Positions 1 to 6,919 of a stretch of 8,086 nt of DNA are shown here, in pieces; the first letter of the stretch is position 1, and each line of letters starts with the position of its first letter. The notes under the pieces are model-generated. The model made no database searches and was not told the DNA's origin. It saw only the letters and a list, made by a program, of their open reading frames with translations. The stretch covers positions 1 through 8,086 of the forward strand of contig CAZDIO010000137.1 of NCBI GenBank assembly GCA_964505555.1, given 5' to 3'. Made by a program: the position numbers and the translations under genes. The DNA comes from CAZDIO01 sp964505555. Its GTDB lineage: Bacteria; Bdellovibrionota_C; UBA2361; SZUA-149; CAZDIO01.

Positions 1-28
1 TGCTTCGCTTCGCTCGCAACGACAGGGA
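1..28 (-). repeat. Partial copy of palindromic GCGAGCGAAGCGAAGC repeat
   Basis: These 28 bases are the exact reverse complement of 3961-3988. The window edge removes the rest of the element, and by comparison with the full copy the left stem should lie just outside. It sits 47 bases beyond the stop codon of the TPR-like gene, in what would be the 3' untranslated region of that transcript. The orientation of the asymmetric loop is opposite to that of the second copy. In a transcript it would fold into a strong hairpin, but no T-tract follows within the visible sequence, so a classical intrinsic terminator is not supported. Confidence 0.85.
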
Positions 29-75
29 CACGCTTATTTTTCAGAACAGGAGTGGAATAACTATCGAGAATTGAA

Positions 76-1725
76 CTAGCTGGCTCCTCCCTCTTCCAAC
101 TCAGATAACACCTCAAGAAGTGAAAACACCCGACGGTCAGTTGGGGAGAGCTTTGTAAGTATCTCTATCTCTTGTTTAAGATCACTAACCTTCCCACTCT
201 CCTTAAACGCCACTGCTCGGTACAAATGAAGATCAAGAGATAATGGCTCTTCTTTAAGAAGCAACCCTGTAGCATCAATAGCTGAGCGATAATCGTGCTC
301 TAATATGTAAGCACGAACAAGTTGTGCTCCAATTTCAAGCCTTCTCTCTTCGTTCAAAAGTGGTGAATGAAAACACGATCGATAATATTGAAGTGACTGC
401 TTCGAATCTCCTTTCATAAGGAGCAAAAGTCCTCTCAATTCATGTAATTCAACCGGTAAATCTTCTTTTTTACTATTAAATTTATTTTCTAACTCTAAAA
501 GATCGTTTTCTGCCCGTGCAATATTTCCTAAAAGAATATCTAAATAGATCCCCTGAAGTAGCACCTCGGTGACTTTCTGATCTTTGGGAAGTGCCTCAAG
601 AGCACTCCTTGCACCGTTTGGGTTAAACCAGGAAAGAGCAGTCATCATTGCAGTAAGTTTTTGATTTCCAAAAAACGTTTCTGAAAGTCGAAATGTAGGA
701 AGAAGATGAAGCTTCTTTTCAACTCGAAAGATACTTCTCGCCTGTTCTATCTCGTCTCTACTTAGATACTGAAGGAAATCTCCTTCAACTCCAGTAAGTA
801 AAGCTCGGGCCGTAATAACAGCGGGACGAAGTAGCGCTCCGTAACTTCCCTTTCCTGCTGAAAGAGCCTTGAGTGTAGATGAGATTGTCGAGGTATCTTT
901 ACAGAGAGAAGCAGCAAGTGAGAAACCGGTTGCAGATATTAGCTCATCCGGAAAAAGAGCTAAGTTTTCTCCAAGCTGAAGCATCTCCTCTGGTGTCGCA
1001 TTGACTCCTTTTAAATAACGAATGGCTCCCGTTACTGCACGACATGCAGGAAACGGTTCTGAATGCTGAGCAGGTGGAATAATGAGTTCAGATAGATAGA
1101 GTTTTGAGTGCTGTCCCAGCGGTTCATTCGGAAAAACTGCCTTGTAATAATTGGCACAACTTTCAGCAAGAAAAATTTCTGCCTTTTTTAAATACGGAAC
1201 AAAATCTAGCTCGCTACACTCCCGCCACGCTCCCTGCCCTAATGGGCAATATCCAGTAATAAGACCAAGTCCAAAAAGACTCAGCAAATTGTGATCAGCT
1301 GGAATTACCCGTGCTTTTTTTCCATAACCGATGAATGCTTCTTTCTCAAAAGCAAGTATCTTTCTTAGGCTTTGAACAAGCGTTACAGAAAATTCCTCCC
1401 CTTTTTGAAGAAACTGCCCTCCTTTTGCAAAAAGCACATAGTCGGGATTACTTTCCTTTGTTTTTTTAAGCTCGACATTTAGCTCTTTATCAAAACGTGA
1501 CCAACAATCGTGCGCAATCACTCCTACGTAGGCAGCAGCTCCCCGCAGAAGCTCTCGCTTTTCGGTATCAAATGTTATCTCTCCTCTTAAGTGAAATGTA
1601 ATCAGATCAACTGCGCCAACAGAGGGCCAAGAAAAATCAAGTCGTAGCAGTGGAGAAAGGGAAAGTTTTTTTGTCCAGTCGTTTGCAAAGCGTAATGCCT
1701 GTTGATAGATCTCTTCTTCAATCAT
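76..1725 (-). CDS. Hypothetical protein with TPR-like helical C-terminal half (549 aa)
   Basis: I do not recognise the family. The N-terminal part (about residues 1-200) is a mixed globular region with a short stretch around 60-75 resembling a conserved core (GAAAYVGVIAHDCW). No signal peptide or membrane segment is evident. From about residue 355 to the end the sequence becomes helix-rich, with spaced Ala/Leu/Tyr patterns of tetratricopeptide type: one candidate helix pair near 380-410 (ALPKDQ then LLQGIYLDILLGN), another around 425-455 (LRGLLLLMKGD, SLQYYRS) and a third around 470-530 (LVRAYILEHDYRSAIDATGLL, LYRAVAFKESGK). This suggests a scaffold or protein-binding role, which is inference only. 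The ATG lies 2 bases beyond the TGA of the preceding deacetylase-like gene and has no clear Shine-Dalgarno, so translation is probably coupled. It is the last gene of the cluster, and a palindromic repeat follows its TAG stop. Confidence 0.8.
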   Translation of the reverse strand: MIEEEIYQQALRFANDWTKKLSLSPLLRLDFSWPSVGAVDLITFHLRGEITFDTEKRELLRGAAAYVGVIAHDCWSRFDKELNVELKKTKESNPDYVLFAKGGQFLQKGEEFSVTLVQSLRKILAFEKEAFIGYGKKARVIPADHNLLSLFGLGLITGYCPLGQGAWRECSELDFVPYLKKAEIFLAESCANYYKAVFPNEPLGQHSKLYLSELIIPPAQHSEPFPACRAVTGAIRYLKGVNATPEEMLQLGENLALFPDELISATGFSLAASLCKDTSTISSTLKALSAGKGSYGALLRPAVITARALLTGVEGDFLQYLSRDEIEQARSIFRVEKKLHLLPTFRLSETFFGNQKLTAMMTALSWFNPNGARSALEALPKDQKVTEVLLQGIYLDILLGNIARAENDLLELENKFNSKKEDLPVELHELRGLLLLMKGDSKQSLQYYRSCFHSPLLNEERRLEIGAQLVRAYILEHDYRSAIDATGLLLKEEPLSLDLHLYRAVAFKESGKVSDLKQEIEILTKLSPTDRRVFSLLEVLSELEEGGAS

Positions 1726-1727
1726 TG

Positions 1728-2828
1728 TCAGTAACTATATCCAAATGCTTCTACCCCCCACAGTCGCATTGCAAAAAGATCTATGCCATAGGAGACACTC
1801 TCATAAATCCCAAGTCGTCCAAGAATATGCGCCTCACCGTGGCGAGAAAGATTTGGTCGTGCATACTCTCCGATCCCTAGAGCAAAATTAATTCCGTGCC
1901 GATTCAAGACCTCACGGCTATTTTTGGAGATTCCAAAATCGGGATAACTAAACACTGGAAGAACTGACACCTGTTCGTTTTTAAAACTCTGATAAGAGTT
2001 TGAGATATCAGCCTCAATCTCCTCTTGAGAACACTCCGTATATAAACGATGCCCGTGACTATTTGAACCAAACAAGAAACCTTTCGTTGTCATATCCCGC
2101 ACCTCGTCCCATGAGAGAAAAGCTCTCTCCATCGGAATACCCCCAATGGCATCAACCCCAGAACCCAAAATTGAAAGACAGATTCCCCGCTCCTCTTGTG
2201 AAGCAGTGGAAAGATAATCAACAACATGCATGATTCGAGCCATTGAATAACCAAATGTTAGATCTGGTTTTCTCTGCTGAGAAAGCTCTGGCGGTTCAAA
2301 AAATGGCAATTTAGGAAATGTCACTCCGGCTTCTTCAAGTAGGAGCATAGAAGCGATAATTTTATCCTGCCAAAACATGTTCATCGTTCCAATAAACGCT
2401 GTGGGCAAAAAAGCAGTTCCAGGAATCTTTAACCGATTCAAAATTGGAAGTGCATAATCATACGTATCTCTCCATCCCCCATCAAAGGTAACAACAACTG
2501 CTTTTTCCGAAATCGGCTTATTTGCTTCAAGGTCAGAAAGAAGCTCATCTAACCGCATCGGCTCATAATAGGTCGCTACATAACGCATCTGTTTTTCAAA
2601 CGTTTCTGGACGTACAAAAGTTGTTGGAATTAACGGATATGGTTGTTTTGAAGGATCCACAATTCGTTGATAGCGAAGAATTCGCCACGGAAAAGAGCGT
2701 TTTCCTGAAAAATCTTTTCGTTTAGATTCAAGAAATCCAAGATGAAATATCGCTTTTGAAATAAGTCTCCGAGATATTCCGGTAAGGGGTGGTCCTTTTC
2801 GTGTTGATCTTTTTTCTTTCGGTGTCAT
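1728..2828 (-). CDS. Degenerate NodB-fold polysaccharide deacetylase paralogue, probable pseudoenzyme (366 aa)
   Basis: The protein aligns along its length with its upstream neighbour: WRILRYQR versus WRILMYHR, FVRPETFEKQM versus YVRPQTFKKQM, FWQDK versus FWTDR, and a shared GRLGIYE/GRIGIHE end. The carbohydrate esterase family 4 signature is damaged. Motif 1 reads TFDGG (D116, G117) instead of TFDDG, motif 2 reads NSHGH (N256, H260) instead of HSxxH, and motif 3 reads FSYPDFG rather than FxYPxG. In the family the second Asp and both His residues bind the metal, so two of three ligands are missing while the first Asp (catalytic base) and last His remain. The frame is otherwise open and full length, which argues against a decaying pseudogene. 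I chose ATG 2828 because it follows the upstream TAA by one base; a start at 2960 would extend 44 codons into the neighbour. No signal peptide is apparent. Confidence 0.85.
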   Translation of the reverse strand: MTPKEKRSTRKGPPLTGISRRLISKAIFHLGFLESKRKDFSGKRSFPWRILRYQRIVDPSKQPYPLIPTTFVRPETFEKQMRYVATYYEPMRLDELLSDLEANKPISEKAVVVTFDGGWRDTYDYALPILNRLKIPGTAFLPTAFIGTMNMFWQDKIIASMLLLEEAGVTFPKLPFFEPPELSQQRKPDLTFGYSMARIMHVVDYLSTASQEERGICLSILGSGVDAIGGIPMERAFLSWDEVRDMTTKGFLFGSNSHGHRLYTECSQEEIEADISNSYQSFKNEQVSVLPVFSYPDFGISKNSREVLNRHGINFALGIGEYARPNLSRHGEAHILGRLGIYESVSYGIDLFAMRLWGVEAFGYSY

Positions 2829-2829
2829 C

Positions 2830-3909
2830 TTATGAAAACCATTTTTTTGCCCAAATTCGACAAGAAAAAAGTGGTAGCGTCGAGGAGATATCTTCATGGA
2901 TGCCGATTCGTCCATAGATCTGCGGTTCTTCTTCAAAAAGCGATTGCGGACGAGCACCAAGAACTCTTAAAACCCCAGCTTCTTTGAGGATCTCCTGTGA
3001 GCGCTTTGAATACTCTCCACTTGGATAACAAAATGTCATCGAGAAGTTTTTTAAATTACGCTTAAGATGTACATAGGAAACCTCTATCTCTTTTTTTACA
3101 TCCTCATCGGGGATCTCTGGAAGGATTCGATGGTAGTGAGAGTGACTTCCAAAGCTCACTCCACCTTCTGACATCTCTTGAACCTCTTCCCAACGAAGAA
3201 AAACCCGCTCCTTGGGAATACCGATATAAGAACGAGCATATCCGTAGATGGTATCAAGAATCTGGTTTCGATCATCAAGCGCAGTGAGCTTAAGAACTTC
3301 AATCAGTAAATGAATGGTATCAACCAACTCCTCCCACTCATCAACTTCTAACACCTCAAGAATCAGTTTTGCAGTAGCTGGGGATAACCCAACTTTTTTT
3401 TCTTCAAGTTCTATCTGCACATCTTTTTTAGCCTGCCACAGAGAAAACAGAGCTCGTGATAAGCGATCAGTCCAAAAAAGATTTGGTGTGTCGATAAAAC
3501 CAGTTGCTATAAAAATAGTGGCGGGAAGATTGTGTTTTTTTAAAATCGGATAGGCAAAAAGATAGTTATCAAGCCATCCATCATCGAAGGTAAGTGCTAC
3601 TGTTTTTGGCGGTAAGGTCTCTCCCTTTTCGACACTTGCGGTAAGCGTATCAAGTGAAACCACATTACAGTGGTTGGCGAGATATCCCATCTGCTTTTTA
3701 AAAGTTTGCGGCCTTACATACATGCCAGGCTGAATCGGGTAGGCCACCTCCTCCGGATTAATCACCCGATGATACATGAGAATCCGCCAGGAAGGAGTTG
3801 CTTCTTTTTGAAGGGTTTTGATTTTGTTGGTGTAATAGAGGCTTGCGGCAAAAACTTTTTTAAAAAGCAGTCTTGTTTGCGGTGAGAATAAGCTGTTTTT
3901 TCCTGTCAT
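2830..3909 (-). CDS. Polysaccharide deacetylase, NodB/CE4 family (359 aa)
   Basis: The family removes N- or O-acetyl groups from sugars of cell-envelope or exported polysaccharides using a metal bound by Asp-His-His. Here motif 1 is TFDDGW (D109 catalytic base, D110 metal ligand), motif 2 is SHSHYH (H256 and H260 metal ligands) and motif 3 is FCYPSG. The early strand LMYHRV (H47) is typical of the subgroup. Between motifs 1 and 2 lies an insertion of roughly 80 mostly helical residues (about 150-230), preceded by FWTDR. The N-terminus (residues 10-35) is basic and mildly hydrophobic but not a convincing signal peptide, so it may act in the cytoplasm or at the inner membrane face. It heads a three-gene cluster with a damaged paralogue and a TPR-like protein; a perfect TATAAT lies 19 bases upstream of the ATG. 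The substrate is unknown, and no glycosyltransferases are in view. Confidence 0.93.
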   Translation of the reverse strand: MTGKNSLFSPQTRLLFKKVFAASLYYTNKIKTLQKEATPSWRILMYHRVINPEEVAYPIQPGMYVRPQTFKKQMGYLANHCNVVSLDTLTASVEKGETLPPKTVALTFDDGWLDNYLFAYPILKKHNLPATIFIATGFIDTPNLFWTDRLSRALFSLWQAKKDVQIELEEKKVGLSPATAKLILEVLEVDEWEELVDTIHLLIEVLKLTALDDRNQILDTIYGYARSYIGIPKERVFLRWEEVQEMSEGGVSFGSHSHYHRILPEIPDEDVKKEIEVSYVHLKRNLKNFSMTFCYPSGEYSKRSQEILKEAGVLRVLGARPQSLFEEEPQIYGRIGIHEDISSTLPLFSCRIWAKKWFS

Positions 3910-3927
3910 GAGTTGGTCTTACCCAAT

Positions 3928-3956
3928 ATTATACTTCGCGCAACTATTCTCTCATG
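3928..3956 (-). promoter_or_regulatory. Candidate promoter for the deacetylase cluster
   Basis: On the minus strand a perfect -10 hexamer TATAAT occupies 3933-3928. A 17-base spacer places the -35 position at 3956-3951, where the sequence is CATGAG, a poor match to TTGACA. Transcription would start near 3921, leaving a leader of about a dozen bases before ATG 3909. The leader holds a short TTGG...CCAA inverted pair. The site lies immediately downstream of the palindromic repeat in the direction of transcription. The -10 match is good but the -35 is weak. Confidence 0.4.
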
Positions 3957-3960
3957 GAAG

Positions 3961-3998
3961 TCCCTGTCGTTGCGAGCGAAGCGAAGCAACGACAGGGA
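3961..3998 (+). repeat. Palindromic GCGAGCGAAGCGAAGC repeat, complete copy
   Basis: Perfect 13-bp stems (3961-3973 and 3986-3998, TCCCTGTCGTTGC and its complement) enclose the 12-base loop GAGCGAAGCGAA. A partial copy in the opposite orientation begins the window (28 of 28 bases identical to 3961-3988). This copy lies in the 130-base spacer between the two transcription units, 41 bases beyond the thioesterase stop and just upstream of the candidate promoter of the next unit. It has no transposase and no T-tract. It resembles short dispersed palindromes of the REP/MITE kind. Confidence 0.9.
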
Positions 3999-4039
3999 AG
4001 GAAAGTCTTCGATGGGTACTAGGAGATAACTTCGTTGTG

Positions 4040-4498
4040 TCAGAATGTTTCTGTCTCCAAACTTTGTCGATAAGGGACCAGGCTTGCATAGAGCGATTCT
4101 GAAATAGGAACAACTTTAAACTTACCTTCCACCTTAGCGACGTGCACATGCTTTGTCCACGCTGAATGTTGTATCTTGTCGTTAACAGCAATTTCATAAT
4201 CAAAAGTAACTGCGGCTTTAGAAAGCTCTCTTACAGAAAGAGACAATTCTAAAATCTCACCGTAACTAATGGGAGCGCTAAATACCTGATGTGATTCTAC
4301 CACCGCAAGATGCTTTCCTTCAGAAACAAGGGAAGTGTAGGGATGTTTTATACTTTCAAGAAATGCTTCTCGAGTCATCTCATAGAGATGGAAATAATTG
4401 GCATGATAGAGAACTCCGCCAAGGTCAAATTCGCCAAGACGAAGATTGTTTATTGTGAAACGAAAAGTTCTCTCTGAAGAAGATGAAGATCGTTTCAT
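4040..4498 (-). CDS. Hot-dog fold acyl-CoA thioesterase, YbgC/4-HBT type (152 aa)
   Basis: The protein has the length and opening signature of the YbgC/4-hydroxybenzoyl-CoA thioesterase family: FDLGGVLYHANYFHLYE at about residues 24-40, with D25 at the catalytic Asp position of the D-x-x-G-x-x-Y-H-x-N-Y motif. Later stretches (APISYGEILELSLSVRELSKAAVTFDYEI, given here only as its key pattern: alternating strands at about 80-110) fit the second half of the hot-dog sheet. The family hydrolyses acyl-CoA or acyl-ACP thioesters in the cytoplasm, usually as dimers or tetramers. ATG 4498 lies 6 bases beyond the E2 stop with an AGGAAGAG Shine-Dalgarno that overlaps that stop, so it is very likely co-transcribed. 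A role trimming the acyl-CoA made by the dehydrogenase complex is inference. The Ser-rich start (residues 4-8) is not part of the fold. Confidence 0.9.
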   Translation of the reverse strand: MKRSSSSSERTFRFTINNLRLGEFDLGGVLYHANYFHLYEMTREAFLESIKHPYTSLVSEGKHLAVVESHQVFSAPISYGEILELSLSVRELSKAAVTFDYEIAVNDKIQHSAWTKHVHVAKVEGKFKVVPISESLYASLVPYRQSLETETF

Positions 4499-4506
4499 CT
4501 CTTCCT
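4499..4506 (-). promoter_or_regulatory. Ribosome binding site of the thioesterase gene
   Basis: AGGAAGAG directly precedes ATG 4498, and its first two bases are the end of the TAG stop of the E2 gene. It supports the chosen start and implies coupling between E2 termination and thioesterase initiation. Confidence 0.65.
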
Positions 4507-5866
4507 AAAACACCTCTCGACTCATATCCCAACCCTCTAAGTATTGGGTAACATATTGCAAGAATTGCCCGCCAAGAGAACCATCGATCACTCGGTGATC
4601 ATAAGAGAGCGTGAGATAAACCATCTCTCGAATCGCAATCATATCATCAACCACTACCGGACGTTTTTTAATCGCCCCGATACTCAGGATCGCAAGTTGT
4701 GGTTGGTTAATAATCGGATTGCCAATAATATTTCCAAAGACCCCTGGGTTTGTAACCGTAAACGTTCCCCCACTGACATCATCTGGGGAGAGACTCTTTG
4801 AGCGGGCTCTTGTTGCAAGATCATTTAAGGCAGAAGCAAGCCCGGAAAAGCTAAGCTGGTCAGCATTTTTAATAACAGGAACAATGAGCCCAGTATTTCC
4901 AAGTGCCACTGCACATCCGAGGTTTACGTTTCTCTTTAATACGATTTTTGTCCCATCAACAGAGGCATTGATATAGGGAAACTGAATCAGTGCCTTTACC
5001 GCAGCTTCAAGGAAGAACGGTGTAAAACTAAGCTTAAAGCCTTGCCTTGACTGAAACGCTCCTTGATGTTCACCTCTCCACTTTGCGATCTGACTCACAT
5101 CAACTTCCGCAGTTGAGTACACATGCGCACTCGTCGCCTTTGAGCGCACCATGTGCTCAGCGATTTTTTTTCGCATGTTGTCCATCTCTTCCACTCGAGT
5201 TCCATCAGCGCCATACTCTAATTGTGGTGCTGGAGGTGGAAAATCGGGAGTTCCTTTTTTTGCTTTTCCATTTACCTGCGGAACTCCGGCCCCTCGATAC
5301 TGAACGTAGGTCATTAAGTCTGCTTTGGTGACCCGACCATGTGCTCCGGTGCCCCGAATCTGGGCTAGCTCAAGTGGCGAAATGCCGTATTGGCTGCTTA
5401 AATTCCTTACAAGCGGTGAATAAAACTGCTCACCAATGTGTGTAGGCATCCCAGAAGCATGCTCTGCTTCCATCTGCGCTGGAGCGGGCGCGGGGGGAGT
5501 TGGTGCCTTGGTAGGTGCCGGTTTTGAAGGAGCTGCTTGCGGCTTGGTTTCGACTGGCTCTTTTTTGGGGGCTTCTTTTTTTACTTCAACCTTGGGCTGA
5601 GATTTTACAGCGTCTTTTGCTTGAGAGGCATCGGTTTCAATGATTGCAATGATCGACTTTACCGGAACGGTGTCACCCTCTTTTGCTTTTAGCTCGACAA
5701 TCACTCCTGTGGCAGGAGCAGGGATTTCAGAATCAACTTTGTCTGTGGAGATCTCTAAGATCGTCTGATCTTTTTCAACCTGGTCACCAACACCTTTTAA
5801 CCATTTTAAAATCGTCGCTTCTGCGATCGACTCACCCATTTGCGGCATTACCATCTCTGTTTTCAT
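4505..5866 (-). CDS. Dihydrolipoamide acyltransferase, E2 of a 2-oxo acid dehydrogenase complex (453 aa)
   Basis: E2 forms the core of the complex and moves the acyl group from its lipoyl arm to CoA. The order is canonical. One lipoyl domain (about 1-78) has the STDKVDSEIP loop with K43 as the lipoylated lysine. A Lys/Pro/Ala-rich flexible linker spans about 79-145. A peripheral subunit-binding domain (about 148-188, YSPLVRNLS to GRVTKADLM) binds E1 or E3. A second linker runs to about 222, followed by the acyltransferase domain, which ends with the active-site DHRVIDG (H424, D428). The MPQMGES start and GNPIINQPQ segment resemble branched-chain and oxoglutarate-type E2s, but split E1 genes upstream argue against oxoglutarate. 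ATG 5866 was chosen because GGAGAA precedes it at good spacing and MKTEMVMPQMGES is the usual domain start; an in-frame GTG six codons upstream (5884) is less likely. Confidence 0.96.
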   Translation of the reverse strand: MKTEMVMPQMGESIAEATILKWLKGVGDQVEKDQTILEISTDKVDSEIPAPATGVIVELKAKEGDTVPVKSIIAIIETDASQAKDAVKSQPKVEVKKEAPKKEPVETKPQAAPSKPAPTKAPTPPAPAPAQMEAEHASGMPTHIGEQFYSPLVRNLSSQYGISPLELAQIRGTGAHGRVTKADLMTYVQYRGAGVPQVNGKAKKGTPDFPPPAPQLEYGADGTRVEEMDNMRKKIAEHMVRSKATSAHVYSTAEVDVSQIAKWRGEHQGAFQSRQGFKLSFTPFFLEAAVKALIQFPYINASVDGTKIVLKRNVNLGCAVALGNTGLIVPVIKNADQLSFSGLASALNDLATRARSKSLSPDDVSGGTFTVTNPGVFGNIIGNPIINQPQLAILSIGAIKKRPVVVDDMIAIREMVYLTLSYDHRVIDGSLGGQFLQYVTQYLEGWDMSREVF

Positions 5867-5869
5867 ACG

Positions 5870-5875
5870 TTCTCC
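5870..5875 (-). promoter_or_regulatory. Ribosome binding site deciding the E2 start
   Basis: GGAGAA lies three bases (GGAG core five bases) upstream of ATG 5866. It falls inside the short extension that a GTG start at 5884 would add, so it favours the ATG. Confidence 0.65.
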
Positions 5876-5902
5876 ATCGAGCACTTACACATCAGTTGAA
5901 AA

Positions 5903-6919
5903 TTAATACTCTAATAAATCTCTCAAGGCCGCCTCAATTTTTTTTGCATTTGGCATAAAAAACTCTTCAAGCGGTGGCGCAAACGGAACCGGTGTATCAT
6001 GTGATGCAAGTCGCATCACCGGAGCATCGAGATACTCAAATGCAAATTGACCGATCGTTGCTGCGATCTCTCCACCAATTCCTCCCGTAAGCACCGCCTC
6101 ATGAAGCACTAGCGCACGGGAGGTCTTCTTAACACTCTCTAATACTATCTGTTTATCCCAAGGCTTTAGTGAGCGCAAATCGACGATCTCTACCTCAAGA
6201 CCTTCTTTTTGAAGTGTTTCTGCAGCTTCAAGTGCCTGATAGACCATGGCACCGTAGGTTACGATAGTTACGTCATCTCCCTTACGAACAATTCTCCCTA
6301 CTCCGATTTCTATCCCTTCCTCTGAATCATCGAGCACTTCTTTTATCCGTCGATAAAGAAATTTATGCTCGAGATACAAAACAGGATTATTATCGCGAAT
6401 CGCTGCTTTTAATAAACTTCGCGCATCACCTACTGTACTTGGAGCAACGATCTTCAGACCTGGAGTGTGAAAAAACCACGCTTCTAAATTTCCAGAATGA
6501 AACGGTCCTCCATGAACTCCACCACCAATTGGCAATCGCACCACGAGAGGAACTGCCTGTCCCCAACGGTAATGAGCGGTCGCTGCGTTTTCTACCAGTT
6601 GGGTAAAGCCGTTTGATACGAAATCTCCAAACTGCATCTCGATGACCGGTCTCAGTCCACACATTGACGCCCCGATCCCCATACCAATCACCCCCGACTC
6701 TGAAATCGGGGTATCAATGACACGGTCTGGACCAAATTCTTCAAGAAGACCTTTTGTAACTTTGAAGGCTCCTCCAAACTTTGCAATATCTTCGCCGATA
6801 CAAAACACCGTTTCATCTCGTCGCATCTCTTCAAAGAGCGCAAGTCGTATCGCATCGAGGTACGTTACGGTGCCAGTTTCCTTTCCCTTACTCACTGAGG
6901 AGCTTACATTACTCTGCAT
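5903..6919 (-). CDS. 2-oxo acid dehydrogenase E1 component, beta subunit (338 aa)
   Basis: With the alpha chain it forms the thiamine diphosphate-dependent alpha2-beta2 decarboxylase. The N-terminal transketolase-like pyrimidine-binding domain carries VTYLDAIRLAL (about 18-28), CIGEDIAKFGGAF (40-52) and DTPISESG, where E74 is the conserved Glu that activates the cofactor. GGGVHGGPFHSGN holds the conserved His region, followed by FFHTPGLKIVAPST. The C-terminal transketolase domain (about 205-330) includes VEIVDLRSLKPWD and ALVLHEAVLTGGIGGEIAA. Length is normal for the family. ATG 6919 was chosen because AAGGGG lies just upstream. It overlaps the alpha-subunit gene by 11 bases, a coupling that fits 1:1 subunit synthesis. 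A start at 6988 would bury 23 codons in the alpha gene without a ribosome site and is unlikely. The substrate could be pyruvate or branched-chain 2-oxo acids. Confidence 0.95.
   Translation of the reverse strand: MQSNVSSSVSKGKETGTVTYLDAIRLALFEEMRRDETVFCIGEDIAKFGGAFKVTKGLLEEFGPDRVIDTPISESGVIGMGIGASMCGLRPVIEMQFGDFVSNGFTQLVENAATAHYRWGQAVPLVVRLPIGGGVHGGPFHSGNLEAWFFHTPGLKIVAPSTVGDARSLLKAAIRDNNPVLYLEHKFLYRRIKEVLDDSEEGIEIGVGRIVRKGDDVTIVTYGAMVYQALEAAETLQKEGLEVEIVDLRSLKPWDKQIVLESVKKTSRALVLHEAVLTGGIGGEIAATIGQFAFEYLDAPVMRLASHDTPVPFAPPLEEFFMPNAKKIEAALRDLLEY

Noticed and set aside
2829..2960. A longer start for the degenerate deacetylase at 2960 (44 extra residues).
   Set aside because: It would overlap the upstream gene by 131 bases, the extra residues have no counterpart in the paralogue, and ATG 2828 sits one base past the upstream TAA.
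3961..3998. The palindrome as an intrinsic terminator for the dehydrogenase unit.
   Set aside because: The stem is strong, but no T-run follows it on the minus strand; the next bases are CTTCCATGAG.
3908..4203. Short frames on both strands across the palindromic repeat, translating to RCERSEATT-like or SLRSQRQG-like peptides.
   Set aside because: These peptides are simply the translated repeat, a common source of spurious small proteins; there is no ribosome site or conserved domain.
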